Source of the DNA: Streptococcus suis
Lineage (GTDB): Bacteria; Bacillota; Bacilli; Lactobacillales; Streptococcaceae
Direction of reading: 5' to 3'
Length of the DNA: 64,000 nucleotides
Assembly (NCBI RefSeq): GCF_902702775.1
Contig: NZ_LR738724.1
Coordinates: forward strand, 2,108,001-2,172,000
The notes beneath the pieces were generated by a model. The model ran no database searches and had not been told where the DNA came from. It saw only the letters and a program-made list of their open reading frames with translations. Positions 47,923 to 56,898 of the stretch are shown here, in pieces (within the stretch, counting starts at the first letter, position 1; every line of letters starts with the position of its first letter). Position numbers and translations under genes: made by a program.

Positions 47923-48757
47923 GTGTCACCATCCCCGTAAATTCTTCAATTGTAATAGGAAGACGTTCAAATACAAAGCCTCTTCTCTCCAAATTAGCTG
48001 CAAATTTAGTAATCTTAGGTACTCCCAACTGAATACTCTCTAAAAAATCTACCTCTTGAAAAATATCGACTGGTTTACCAGAACGGACCAGCTTTCCCTT
48101 TTCCATAATGTAAACAAAATCAGCATAGTTAGCCACATCGTCCATCAAATGAGTTACCAAAACGATTGTCATGCCTGATTCATGAAGCTTTTTGAAAATA
48201 TCCATCAATTCCTGACGACCCGCAGGGTCCAAGCCAGCTGTTGGTTCATCCAAAACTAAGATACTTGGTTCCATTGCCAGAATCCCAGCAATAGCCACCC
48301 GACGCATTTGACCACCAGATAGTTCAAAAGGACTACGCTCAAACAAGCTTTCATCAATTCCAACCAAGGCCAACTTTTCACGCGCAATCGTTTCAGCCTC
48401 TTCCTGAGAAACTCCGAAATTTTGTGGACCAAAAGCAACATCTTTCAAGACCGTTTCATCAAACACTTGACTTTCAGGAAATTGGAACACCAGCCCCACT
48501 TTCTTCCTTACTTGCTTAATATCCTTATTTTCAGACGTCGCTGTAATCACAACATCATCAATGACTACTCTTCCTTCTGTTGGTACATTTAATCCATTCA
48601 AGAGTTGTAAAATCGTTGATTTGCCCGAACCCGTATGCCCAATAAGGGCCGTGTAAGAGCCATCAACAATCTCCAAATCCACACCAAAAAGCGCACGCCC
48701 CTCAAAAGGAGTGCCAGCTTGATAGGTATAGCTTACTTCTTGGAGATCAATTCCCAT
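47915..48757 (-). CDS. ecfA2: ECF transporter ATPase EcfA2
   Basis: 280 aa. Walker [12 protein letters not shown]-loop [14 protein letters not shown], signature [13 protein letters not shown], Walker [13 protein letters not shown]. Overlaps ecfA1 by 25 bp, so translation is probably coupled. Confidence 0.95.
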   Translation of the reverse strand: MGIDLQEVSYTYQAGTPFEGRALFGVDLEIVDGSYTALIGHTGSGKSTILQLLNGLNVPTEGRVVIDDVVITATSENKDIKQVRKKVGLVFQFPESQVFDETVLKDVAFGPQNFGVSQEEAETIAREKLALVGIDESLFERSPFELSGGQMRRVAIAGILAMEPSILVLDEPTAGLDPAGRQELMDIFKKLHESGMTIVLVTHLMDDVANYADFVYIMEKGKLVRSGKPVDIFQEVDFLESIQLGVPKITKFAANLERRGFVFERLPITIEEFTGMVTHG

Positions 48758-49572
48758 AAAGTTTCCTCTAATTCTTCCTCTGTAAAATAGCGGAGCGGTA
48801 AATCAAGTCCAGTCTGGCGCAAAGATGAAGCCAGTTCTGTCGTAAATGGTCTATCCAAGTCTAAATCTACCAAATCTTCTCGCATAAATAGTTCATTTGG
48901 AGTGCTAATTGATTCAACCTGTCCATTTTTCATCACGATAACTCGGTCACTCAATGCAACCTCATCCAAATCATGTGTTATAGAGATAACCGTCATACCA
49001 TGACGATCCTTAATTTCACGGACAATCTTAATCAAGTCGAGACGACCTTCTGGATCCAACATAGACGTAGCCTCATCCAAAATAATAATTTTTGGACGCA
49101 AGGCAACCACTCCAGCAATCGCCACCCTCTGCTTCTGACCACCAGATAAACGAGCAGGCTCACGTGTTTTGAAATCAGTCATTCCAACTAATTCCAAAGC
49201 TTCGTCAACTCGACTACGCATCTCCTCCAAAGGGATTCCCTGGTTCTCTAAACCAAATGCAACATCATCTTCAACTGTGGCACCCACAAATTGGTTATCT
49301 GGATTTTGAAAAACCATACCAATCAAGCGTCGCTTCTCCCATACATTATCAATGGTTAAGGCATCACCGTCAATATAAATATCACCTGATTCAGCTTCCA
49401 ACAAACCATCAATCAAACGAACTGTTGTTGATTTACCCGAACCATTATGTCCAATAATAGACAACCACTCTCCCTGTTTCACGTGAAACGAGACATCATT
49501 TAGGGTATAGCGCTCATCCTCTTGGTTGTATTTATATTTAAGATTTTTTACTTCGATAATATTTGTCATCAT
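48733..49572 (-). CDS. ecfA1: ECF transporter ATPase EcfA1
   Basis: 279 aa. Walker [12 protein letters not shown]-loop [14 protein letters not shown], signature [13 protein letters not shown], Walker [13 protein letters not shown]. Start overlaps the pgsA stop (ATGATG). Confidence 0.95.
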   Translation of the reverse strand: MMTNIIEVKNLKYKYNQEDERYTLNDVSFHVKQGEWLSIIGHNGSGKSTTVRLIDGLLEAESGDIYIDGDALTIDNVWEKRRLIGMVFQNPDNQFVGATVEDDVAFGLENQGIPLEEMRSRVDEALELVGMTDFKTREPARLSGGQKQRVAIAGVVALRPKIIILDEATSMLDPEGRLDLIKIVREIKDRHGMTVISITHDLDEVALSDRVIVMKNGQVESISTPNELFMREDLVDLDLDRPFTTELASSLRQTGLDLPLRYFTEEELEETLWELISKK

Positions 49573-50108
49573 TTAAAAGTATCTTTGAATAAGTAAGAGG
49601 CACCCCTGAAATAATCATAGCCTGAATATAGGGTGAAGAAAAGTGCAATATAGAGTGTTATTTGCCCCACGACGTTCCAGTGTAAGAGCAGGAAAATAAC
49701 TGCAAACATCTGTGAAAATGTTTTGATTTTTCCTGGCATGGCCGCAGCTAGAACTGTTCCTCCATTTTCCACCAAGAGTAGACGAAGACCCGTCACTGCC
49801 AATTCACGACAAATAATAATTGCAACTACCCAAGCTGGAGCAAAGCCAAGCTCTACAAGCATGATAAACGCTGTCATTACCAAAATCTTATCTGCCATCG
49901 GATCCGCAAATTTTCCAAAGTTTGTTACAACCTGCCATTTACGAGCCAAGTAGCCGTCTAGATAATCCGTAATACTAGCTAATGCAAAAATAAGTGCTGC
50001 CAACACATGACTAATTGTTGAATCCCAAACGGTCAGTAACAAGATAAAAATTGGGATTACCAAAATCCTACCTATCGTCAATGCATTGGGAATATTTTCT
50101 TTTTTCAT
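49569..50108 (-). CDS. pgsA: CDP-diacylglycerol-glycerol-3-phosphate 3-phosphatidyltransferase
   Basis: 179-aa membrane enzyme making phosphatidylglycerolphosphate. Contains the CDP-alcohol phosphotransferase motif DYLDGYLARKWQVVTNFGKF...DPMADK. The ATG at 50108 has AAAGG seven bases upstream; an in-frame ATG at 50135 would overlap rodZ and lacks an RBS. Confidence 0.95.
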   Translation of the reverse strand: MKKENIPNALTIGRILVIPIFILLLTVWDSTISHVLAALIFALASITDYLDGYLARKWQVVTNFGKFADPMADKILVMTAFIMLVELGFAPAWVVAIIICRELAVTGLRLLLVENGGTVLAAAMPGKIKTFSQMFAVIFLLLHWNVVGQITLYIALFFTLYSGYDYFRGASYLFKDTFK

Positions 50109-50127
50109 TCTAATACCTTTATTGCCC

Positions 50128-50982
50128 TTATTCAAAATTTAAAGTGACCGCCCCTGTATCGGCTGTCAGAGCTGATATATCTAACTTTTGACCACCTACA
50201 GTTACCTCTACTCCTTTGACAACACCAAGAACAAGTGTAGTAGAAGTCACTCCTTCTTCAATAGTAGTAGTTACTGTTGGATTATCAGGTGTTAGTGTAA
50301 CGCCCCCCTCTAACAAGGTGTCAGAAAGGCTGATCCAACTCGTTGTATTTTTTGCTGTTACAGTTACTTCTACTGGATAAGTCACTGTTTTAAGGGTCGC
50401 AACAATGTTAGAACCTGATCCTGAAATAGTCACATTTTCTGTAGCGGAACTACTTGAACTCGTTGAATTTGACTGCGCCTGCTCAGTAGAACTCGTCTCT
50501 GTGCCACTACTTGCTTCAGATACAGATTGCTCAACTATACTATATGACGTTGTAGTAGGCGTAATAGATGCTCTATTTTGGAGCCTGCTATGAACAATAT
50601 AAGTCACAAAAATAATTATCAAACCCGTCGCAAGTAATAAGTAAATCAACGGAAGATAAGAGTTCTTTTTACGTTTACGAACCTTATAGCTTCTTTTCAA
50701 TTCTGAAGATCGGAGTTCTTCTTCTCCATCTTCATAATATTTCACTAAACTATTGGTCTCGTAAGCATCCAGTAGGACATCTGCATCTAATTCCAAAGCC
50801 TCAGCATATGCTCTTAAAATAGAATGAACATCATCTGAGTTTGCAATAAAATCAAAATCATTGTACTCAAGTGCCTGCAAATATTTAGCTTGGATTTTTG
50901 TTATCCGTTGCAAATCAACGAATGTCCAACCCCGTCCTTCTCTAGCTGTTCTAAGTACTTCCCCTATACTCTTTTGTCTCAT
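50128..50982 (-). CDS. rodZ: RodZ-like cell-shape protein
   Basis: 284 aa. N-terminal HTH_25 domain (SIGEVLRTAREGRGWTFVDLQRITKIQAKYLQAL), basic patch KVRKRKKN, one helix (LPLIYLLLATGLIIIFVTYIV), Ser/Thr-rich linker and a C-terminal DUF4115 domain. RodZ proteins link the elongation machinery to the membrane; this genus lacks MreB in its cocci, so the partner is likely MreC/D-type. Sits in the conserved M16-rodZ-pgsA order. Confidence 0.85.
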   Translation of the reverse strand: MRQKSIGEVLRTAREGRGWTFVDLQRITKIQAKYLQALEYNDFDFIANSDDVHSILRAYAEALELDADVLLDAYETNSLVKYYEDGEEELRSSELKRSYKVRKRKKNSYLPLIYLLLATGLIIIFVTYIVHSRLQNRASITPTTTSYSIVEQSVSEASSGTETSSTEQAQSNSTSSSSSATENVTISGSGSNIVATLKTVTYPVEVTVTAKNTTSWISLSDTLLEGGVTLTPDNPTVTTTIEEGVTSTTLVLGVVKGVEVTVGGQKLDISALTADTGAVTLNFE

Positions 50983-51063
50983 AATACCCTCTCTCTATCG
51001 CTCATCATGTACAGTATACTATTCTAACAAAATTCCAAAGAAATTTCGACGGGTTGCGCCCAC

Positions 51064-52347
51064 TTATTTTGGAAAAATCGTGAAATCTGTCATATCACAA
51101 TGATCAATAAAGCGACGACCTGCCTCCCTGATATCATCTAACTGAAGACTTTGTATCATTTGAGGTATATCAAAAACATTTTCATATTCTGAATACTGAG
51201 AAACAAAGTGACTAGCTGTAAACTCAAGAGAATTTAAGCTACGAATAAAATCTCCATACATCTCGTTTTTCAACAATTGTAAATGATCCTCTGTCACATC
51301 TGCATCATCCTCAAATTTCCTAAGTGCTTTCATCAGTATACTAGAAAGCGTAATGGGTTCTTGAGTATCTCCCGAGATAATCAAATAGTGGTACTCAGGT
51401 GTAACCTCTAATTGGAACTGGAAAGAAGAATCAATTTTTCCCTGCTCGTATAACTGTTGGTATCGTTTTGAAGTCCAACCAAACAACATGGCAAATAAAA
51501 ATTGTAAACTGAGCCGATATTTCTGAATAGTCTCCTTATCAACCTCGTCATTTCCCCGTAAACCAACAGCCAATTTTGGGGTAGATACTTCAAATTGTTC
51601 TGAGAGATGCTCCTGTATCGGCAACTTTTGGACACCTGCCAATTCAAACGACTGAGCTGGATTATCCATCTGAGCTACTTGATAGCTTGAAATTTGTTTC
51701 CAAACTGCCTCTAAATCAAAATTACCAATAACGAATAAATTCATGTTACTTGGATGATAAAACACATCAAAATTCTCATGTAAATCATCCGCAGTAATTG
51801 CAGAAATTGATTCAACTGTCCCTGCTATATCATAGGCCAAAGGACTTTCTGGATAAAGCGATGATAAAATTCCCGTAAACAAGCGATAATCTGCATCATC
51901 TTGATACATCTCAATTTCTTGTTCAATAATCCCCTGTTCTCTTTCTACATTGTCTTCTGTAAAATACGGTTCTCGAACAAAAGATTGTAAAAGTGATAGA
52001 GACTCCAATACTTTCTGAGTCGTTGAAAATAAGTAACTAGTCTGTCTAAAACTGGTATAAGCATTTGCGCTTGCTCCCAATTTAGCAAACTCATTCATAA
52101 TATCCTCTTCATTCTCAGTTTCAAACAGCTTATGTTCTAAAAAGTGTGCAATCCCTGCAGGATAGACAACACTATTACCATTAGCCAATGTAAATCGAGT
52201 ATGAATACCCCCAAAATTGGTCGTTAGAATTCCATATGTCTCATGGAAATCTACTTTAGGAAGTAAAACAACTGTCAACCCATTGTCAACTTTCCCATAA
52301 AAGACAGATTCTTTCATGTAAGGATACTTCTTCTCAACTAACTTCAT
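51064..52347 (-). CDS. yfmH: M16 family metallopeptidase (YfmH type, with zinc motif)
   Basis: 427 aa with the inverted zinc motif HFLEH (AHFLEHKLFETE) near residue 69 and the distal EREQGIIEQEIEMYQDD glutamates. Pairs with the upstream YfmF-like protein. In Bacillus the YfmF/YfmH pair is linked to EF-P 5-aminopentanol modification. Overlaps yfmF by 4 bp. Confidence 0.88.
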   Translation of the reverse strand: MKLVEKKYPYMKESVFYGKVDNGLTVVLLPKVDFHETYGILTTNFGGIHTRFTLANGNSVVYPAGIAHFLEHKLFETENEEDIMNEFAKLGASANAYTSFRQTSYLFSTTQKVLESLSLLQSFVREPYFTEDNVEREQGIIEQEIEMYQDDADYRLFTGILSSLYPESPLAYDIAGTVESISAITADDLHENFDVFYHPSNMNLFVIGNFDLEAVWKQISSYQVAQMDNPAQSFELAGVQKLPIQEHLSEQFEVSTPKLAVGLRGNDEVDKETIQKYRLSLQFLFAMLFGWTSKRYQQLYEQGKIDSSFQFQLEVTPEYHYLIISGDTQEPITLSSILMKALRKFEDDADVTEDHLQLLKNEMYGDFIRSLNSLEFTASHFVSQYSEYENVFDIPQMIQSLQLDDIREAGRRFIDHCDMTDFTIFPK

Positions 52348-53597
52348 TCTTCTGTCCCCTCCATAAAGTAAACAGCCTGTAAATTAATCATCTGTCCTAC
52401 TCGAATGACATCGTCTATTGATACAGATTTGATAGCCTCAATCCAATCTAGCCAACTTAAATTTCTATTTCCTAAGGTAACTTGATTATATACTTGTTCT
52501 ATCAAATTATTCTGCCTATCTTGAGCCAAGGTTGCTGAATGAATCAACATGTTTTTTGTCAACTCTAATTCTTCTTCTGTAAATTTACCACATTTTAAAT
52601 CAAGTAGTTGTTTACTAATTAACTTCATTACCCTGAGTCTATTTTCGCGGCTAATTCCAGCATAGACCTTCAGCATTCCTGAAAAAATAGAGACCTGACT
52701 TCCAATTGTATAGGCCAAACTTTCTTTCTCACGAACATTCATAAATAATTTCGAATGGGAGAAAGCACCTAGTAGACCATTAAATACCATCAAAGCTGGA
52801 TAGTTTACATCGTTGTAAACCACCTGTAAATGATATGCCAATTCCAAAATGGACTGCCTTGCCTGTTTACGCTCGATTTTTTCTTGCGTTATGTTTGAGT
52901 ATTCCTGATGATATTCTAACTCTAATTTTGGATTTCTATAAGTAAAACCAAAATCTTCAAGTTTTCTTTTGACTTGCTCTCTGTCAACCTTCCCTAAGAC
53001 AAATATATCAATTTTATCCATACGCAACATATTCCGATAAATCTGAAAGGTTGATTCTGCTGTTTCTTTTTCAACCAAATCAAGCCTACCGACGCGTGGA
53101 ATTTGAAGAGAGGGATCTTTATAAAAAAGCTTACTCATTTCAACATCTGCATGATAAAAATTATCTTCTATCTCTGACTGAAGAAAATTGATTAAATTCG
53201 TTTTTTCAACCTCGAAAATCTGGCTATCAAATCCTCGTCCCTTTTTCAGTGGTCTAAATATACACGTGTATAAAAAATCAAGAATCTCTACTGTAATATC
53301 CTCATTTTCTGGCAAGTGACGAGGACTGACATATGAAATTGTCACATCTACACAGTGCACCCTACCACGTTTTGAAACTGAGGTCGAGAACTGAGCACCA
53401 TACAATTCTGCCAATCTTCTCCGAACAGCCTGAGCAGTCTGAAATTCTTGGTTACCCATTTCAAAAATATTTGCAACTAACACACGACCAGCAACGGTAG
53501 CCTCACTCATTTCAGCTGCAAAGCGAATACGTATACGATTTGTCGTAAACTGATCTGTATCAATAAAATGAAGATCTACTCCCTCTTGTAATTTCAT
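52344..53597 (-). CDS. yfmF: M16 family peptidase-like protein (YfmF type, no zinc motif)
   Basis: 417 aa. M16 fold without HxxEH at the expected place (region NIFEMGNQEFQTAQAVRRRLAELYGAQF), so it is probably the non-catalytic partner of the downstream zinc peptidase. It is the last chromosomal gene before the mobile element. Its promoter has an extended -10 TGGTATAAT (53636-53628). Confidence 0.88.
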   Translation of the reverse strand: MKLQEGVDLHFIDTDQFTTNRIRIRFAAEMSEATVAGRVLVANIFEMGNQEFQTAQAVRRRLAELYGAQFSTSVSKRGRVHCVDVTISYVSPRHLPENEDITVEILDFLYTCIFRPLKKGRGFDSQIFEVEKTNLINFLQSEIEDNFYHADVEMSKLFYKDPSLQIPRVGRLDLVEKETAESTFQIYRNMLRMDKIDIFVLGKVDREQVKRKLEDFGFTYRNPKLELEYHQEYSNITQEKIERKQARQSILELAYHLQVVYNDVNYPALMVFNGLLGAFSHSKLFMNVREKESLAYTIGSQVSIFSGMLKVYAGISRENRLRVMKLISKQLLDLKCGKFTEEELELTKNMLIHSATLAQDRQNNLIEQVYNQVTLGNRNLSWLDWIEAIKSVSIDDVIRVGQMINLQAVYFMEGTEE

Positions 53598-53772
53598 CTT
53601 CTTCCTCTTTCAAACATTGTACCTTCCATTATACCATTTTGTGATAAGGTATGCTTGGCTTTAGCATTTGGTTGCTTTACACGCCTTTTCAGTTGATTTT
53701 ACTGGATTTTTGAAAAAAAGTGTAAACTTTATACAGCGTTACATTTCCCTAGAAAGTGTACAAAAAGGGGAA

Positions 53773-53803
53773 CAAAAAAAGCCTATCATTTATAGCATGA
53801 TAG
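53773..53803 (-). terminator. terminator at the left end of the element
   Basis: Minus-strand stem CTATCAT / ATGATAG with a 7-nt loop, followed by GC and seven T's. It would stop transcription leaving the element towards yfmF. Confidence 0.75.
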
Positions 53804-53835
53804 ACTAAAAATAATGAGTTCAGCAGGCAAGGACT

Positions 53836-53861
53836 AGCGTATCCATTCGGTACGCTTTTTT
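53836..53861 (+). terminator. plus-strand terminator near the left junction
   Basis: Stem AGCGTA / TACGCT with a 9-nt loop, then TTTTT. No plus-strand gene is seen upstream, so it may insulate the element from chromosomal transcription. Confidence 0.6.
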
Positions 53862-54088
53862 GATTGCTGATAAGTGTATTATATCATGCTTCTACTGTTT
53901 CCTACTGTGTTTTACTGTATCCGTTCAAAAATACCATTTTGGCGAAATAGACTGCGGCGCGTGGTTGCTAATTGCTCAAAAATTTCAAAAAGGGAAAATC
54001 GTGCACGGAAGAGGGCGGCGTTGTTTATTCCCGAACAAACCCACCCCCGTTCAAAAAAAGATGGGGGTATTTCCGAATGGTCCCAAAC

Positions 54089-54529
54089 TTAACTATCCAA
54101 GTGCTGCAGTAGTTCGCCACTACGGTACTGACCAGCGAACTCTAGCAAAGCTTCATTTTTAGCCAAGTAGTAAGTACTTTCAGCTATCCCAAGTTGTTGT
54201 GCCTGCTCTACTGATCGTAACTTGTCGGGTGATATATAACTCATGATAAGTATAGCTCGATGTCTTGGTTTAGCTATCGCGTTGATAGCTTTCAAAATCT
54301 CGTTGACCTCGTTTGGTGCCTCACGTTGCCAGCCGTGTACCTTGCCCTTGTAGTCTTCAGGGTCAAACTCAAACAGCTTTATGGTCCAATTCTCATCTAC
54401 CTGTATCATGTCATGATGCAGAACTACCACCCTGCACCAGCGGGGAAACTCCTTTAGTTTTCTTTTTGCTAGTTGTTTGCTCAAGTCAACGCCCTCCGTG
54501 TGATATAATAGTTTTAGAGTTTTATTCAC
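54089..54529 (-). CDS. ArpU/RinA-like phage transcriptional regulator
   Basis: 146 aa. The C-terminal part is a sigma-70 region-4-like HTH (SVEQAQQLGIAESTYYLAKNEALLEFA) preceded by AIAKPRHRAILIMSYI, the pattern of ArpU-type late regulators in streptococcal phages and satellites. It is the last gene of the element's minus-strand operon. Confidence 0.75.
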   Translation of the reverse strand: MNKTLKLLYHTEGVDLSKQLAKRKLKEFPRWCRVVVLHHDMIQVDENWTIKLFEFDPEDYKGKVHGWQREAPNEVNEILKAINAIAKPRHRAILIMSYISPDKLRSVEQAQQLGIAESTYYLAKNEALLEFAGQYRSGELLQHLDS

Positions 54530-54564
54530 AGAGTCGGTACAAGCGTGCTGGCTTTTTTTGTATC

Positions 54565-54696
54565 CTATTCGCCGTTATACCATTCATCTTTAATAATAAC
54601 AGTATCATTTGTTTTTCTGTAGTGGTAAAAGATAATATCCCCTTGCTCGGCGTATCCTGCTAGCTTTTCCAGTCGTTTCTTTATTGATTTATTCAT
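54565..54696 (-). CDS. 43-aa protein, paralogue of its upstream neighbour
   Basis: Starts at an ATG overlapping the upstream stop (ATGA). Begins MNKSIKKRLEKLAGYAEQGD and ends KDEWYNGE. The first 12 residues match the neighbour's MNKAIKRRLEKL at 10 positions, so the two are related. Function unknown. Confidence 0.6.
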   Translation of the reverse strand: MNKSIKKRLEKLAGYAEQGDIIFYHYRKTNDTVIIKDEWYNGE

Positions 54697-54941
54697 TCGT
54701 CATCTTCCACATAGTCAAAAAATAGAATATAGTTGCCTTCTCGTGCAATGTCACTAGCCACTCGGTGCGCTTCTTCCTCTGATTGATAAGTATAATTTAC
54801 TTCAGTAAAACCCTTAGTATAATCTTGGTGCTTAACCTCATAATTTCCAGACTCTAGGGGAGTTATGAAAATAAGGCCTATTCCCTGTTGATTTGTTCGC
54901 TCTTTCAATTTTTCTAGTCGTCTTTTAATTGCCTTATTCAT
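54693..54941 (-). CDS. 82-aa phage-satellite protein, unknown function
   Basis: Basic helical start MNKAIKRRLEKLKERTNQQG followed by a beta-rich domain (IGLIFITPLESGNYEVKH) and an acidic end (DYVEDDE). Overlaps both neighbours by a few bases, so it belongs to the same transcript. Shares its N-terminus with the 43-aa product downstream. Confidence 0.7.
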   Translation of the reverse strand: MNKAIKRRLEKLKERTNQQGIGLIFITPLESGNYEVKHQDYTKGFTEVNYTYQSEEEAHRVASDIAREGNYILFFDYVEDDE

Positions 54942-55305
54942 CTAATAACTTGGCCTCCAATACTTCCAACTGTTCAACAATCTCCACCGCCTCAACTGCC
55001 TTGTATGCTGTTGTTAGGATTGTCTGGGCTGATTGTACCCTAGCGTAAGGGCTAGCGGTCTCATCTTCCATGATGTCAGTAAGCACCTTGACCGCCCTAA
55101 TACTTGCCACTTGTAAAAGAGCTGTCGCTTCTTTCAGTTGCTCGCTCCTGCGTTCTCGATAAACACGCTTAAAGGTTGCGCTCTTCAAATATTCGTAACC
55201 TGTTTTGCGCGTGATGTTGGATAGTTCAGACGCTTTTGCCACATTACCAGTCAAAAGTAAGTTAGCCAAAAAGGTCTCTTGTCGTTTGTTCAGTTTGTCG
55301 GTCAT
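54934..55305 (-). CDS. small terminase subunit-like DNA-binding protein
   Basis: 123 aa. N-terminal HTH with the NKRQETFLANLLLTGNVAKASE and TRKTGYEYLKSATFKRVYRERR motifs typical of the phBC6A51-like small terminase/HTH group, then a helical oligomerisation region. There is no large terminase in the element. Satellites use such a TerS to redirect a helper phage's packaging motor. A plain HTH regulator is the alternative. Confidence 0.68.
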   Translation of the reverse strand: MTDKLNKRQETFLANLLLTGNVAKASELSNITRKTGYEYLKSATFKRVYRERRSEQLKEATALLQVASIRAVKVLTDIMEDETASPYARVQSAQTILTTAYKAVEAVEIVEQLEVLEAKLLDE

Positions 55306-55374
55306 AATATCGTACCACCCCCTCTAATTGTTACTTTCTGTATATGCACGAAAAGAGCCCTGGGGCTCTCTTCA

Positions 55375-55941
55375 CTATTCATCACGGCTGGCATATTGCC
55401 ACAAGGCTTTAAACTCTCCCTCTGTGTCCAGACTTTTCAGTAAAGCCATAGCCTCGTCATCTACCACCTCTAGGTTGCTGTGCACGCCATTCACTGCCAT
55501 ATCTGGATAGTCATCATCTAGTACGCTGTCAGCAAGTTCCATAAACTCCAGCTCTAATCTGGCTGTTTTTTCCAGTAAGCTATCAAAGCTCTCTGTTTGT
55601 TTGAACTGTTCCACGCGCTTACGGATGTATTCTTGTTCAGTCGCTTGCTGTTGTTCGTATTCGTTTAAATCATCAGGATTGTTGTAGTAGTCCTTAAAAC
55701 TATCACAAATACGCTGGAATACCTTAATAAGGTCATCATCTTCCACGTACTCAACTGCTAATTGGTTATGAACTCCGCCCTGTCCGTCATTGTGGTAGCT
55801 GACTTCAATAACTGGCTGATCATAAGTTCCTGTCATATAGCCCATAAGCGCGTGACCTGCAACTTGTGCGGTGTCAAAGTCTTTGAATGTGTAGTTGAAT
55901 GTGAATGTGTTTGGTGTATCTGAAAATGTTTTGTATGTCAT
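55375..55941 (-). CDS. acidic 188-aa phage-satellite protein, unknown function
   Basis: Beta-rich first third (NTFTFNYTFKDFDTAQVAGHAL), then a long helical acidic region (EYEQQQATEQEYIRKRVEQF). No recognised family. Same strand and spacing as the rest of the operon. Confidence 0.7.
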   Translation of the reverse strand: MTYKTFSDTPNTFTFNYTFKDFDTAQVAGHALMGYMTGTYDQPVIEVSYHNDGQGGVHNQLAVEYVEDDDLIKVFQRICDSFKDYYNNPDDLNEYEQQQATEQEYIRKRVEQFKQTESFDSLLEKTARLELEFMELADSVLDDDYPDMAVNGVHSNLEVVDDEAMALLKSLDTEGEFKALWQYASRDE

Positions 55942-56009
55942 GTCTTTATTCTCCCTAGTTGTTTGATAAATTTGGAAAGTTTCCTTATTATTTCGGCATC
56001 ATCGGTCAC
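55938..56009 (-). CDS. possible 23-aa peptide
   Basis: GTG start seven bases after AGGAGG; ends by overlapping the next gene's ATG (ATGA). Reads VTDDAEIIRKLSKFIKQLGR plus three residues, with an amphipathic helix. It may be a leader that couples translation of the 188-aa gene. Confidence 0.35.
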   Translation of the reverse strand: MTDDAEIIRKLSKFIKQLGRIKT

Positions 56010-56020
56010 GGTGTCGCCTC

Positions 56021-56479
56021 CTACTGCATTGCTAATAGTCCACTGACTGCAATATCTCGGATAAATTGGCTTTCCTGCTCTGCCGTCATATTCGGGTTGC
56101 CCTTCTTGACTTCCAACAACAGTTCTGCCAATTTGTCACTATCTGTCTGATATACCAGTTTCTTGACTGTATTCTGGAAGTGTAGTTCTAGATTTTCAAT
56201 CATTGCTTCCATGCGGTCTGCAGTCTGAAACAAATTATTGACGTGATAAGCAATTTTGGCGATTGTAGCAAAGAACTTCGCCCGAGTATCTGGATGTTTG
56301 TAGAGTTCGTAAACATTCAAAGTCACGTCCTCAGCCGCAATACGATTCCCGATTTCTAAAAAGTTCTTATAGTCTGCTTCGTTCAGTTCTTCAAAATCCA
56401 TGGCCATAAACTCAGCCCTTCGTTGGTCAAGTTCTGCGATGTCTTTTTCTGCTTGCTCAAAAAAATCTTGTTCGGTCAT
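56021..56479 (-). CDS. 152-aa helical phage-satellite protein, unknown function
   Basis: Almost wholly alpha-helical and acidic (FFEQAEKDIAELDQRRAEFM, KFFATIAKIAYHVNNLFQTADRMEAM). No named family recognised. RBS GAGGAT. It is the first gene to the left of the iteron region. Confidence 0.68.
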   Translation of the reverse strand: MTEQDFFEQAEKDIAELDQRRAEFMAMDFEELNEADYKNFLEIGNRIAAEDVTLNVYELYKHPDTRAKFFATIAKIAYHVNNLFQTADRMEAMIENLELHFQNTVKKLVYQTDSDKLAELLLEVKKGNPNMTAEQESQFIRDIAVSGLLAMQ

Positions 56480-56581
56480 ATCTATATCCTCTTTTTGTCA
56501 TTTACTTATTTTTTTTACAATCCGCTTGTGTTTCCCATAAAATAATTTGATTTCCATGTTTTTTCCTCCATTTTTGGTCAG

Positions 56582-56892
56582 ACCCCTGATACTTTTACAG
56601 GGGTAGCCACAGACCCCTGATACCGATAAACCCTTGATTTTACTGGTTTGGTACAGGGGTACAGGGGGTTACAGGGGTTTTCTTATATACATTTACTATT
56701 TTTTTGTTTTTGTACTAATTTTATATATGTATTTTATGTCTTAATTTTTTTATTTTTCTTTTTGTCCTATAGTAACCTATGTATACCCCTGATACCACTA
56801 AACCCTTGATAATACTGGGGTTTACCAAATGCCAACCAATTGCCAACCAAATGTCCGCATAGGTTAGGTAAGGATAGGAGAGGAGAGGAGAG
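56582..56892. other. iteron-rich candidate replication origin
   Basis: About 310 bp without a gene beside the replisome-organiser gene. Contains three CCCCTGATAC repeats (56583, 56614, 56786); two are embedded in a ~34-bp direct repeat (56613 and 56785) that continues TAAACCCTTGAT. Four opposite-strand ACAGGGG copies lie at 56597, 56653, 56661 and 56671. A ~100-bp A/T tract at 56680-56780 could unwind. GCCAACCAA is repeated at 56831 and 56842, and a purine run (AGGAGAGGAGAGG) ends the region. Confidence 0.7.
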
Positions 56893-56898
56893 TGTAAG

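Larger units (their letters stand above)
53598..54088. other. left junction region of the mobile element, no gene seen
   Basis: Holds the yfmF promoter at the left, two terminators in the middle and unremarkable sequence to the right. Short plus-strand frames in 53860-54162 have no RBS or protein character. The attachment site should lie here, but the core cannot be defined because the other end is outside the window. A hairpin with ACCCCC / GGGGGT arms lies at about 54039-54071. Confidence 0.5.

Noticed and set aside
53860..54162. Plus-strand ORFs at the left junction
   Set aside because: No RBS, no protein-like composition, and one runs antisense into the ArpU-like gene.
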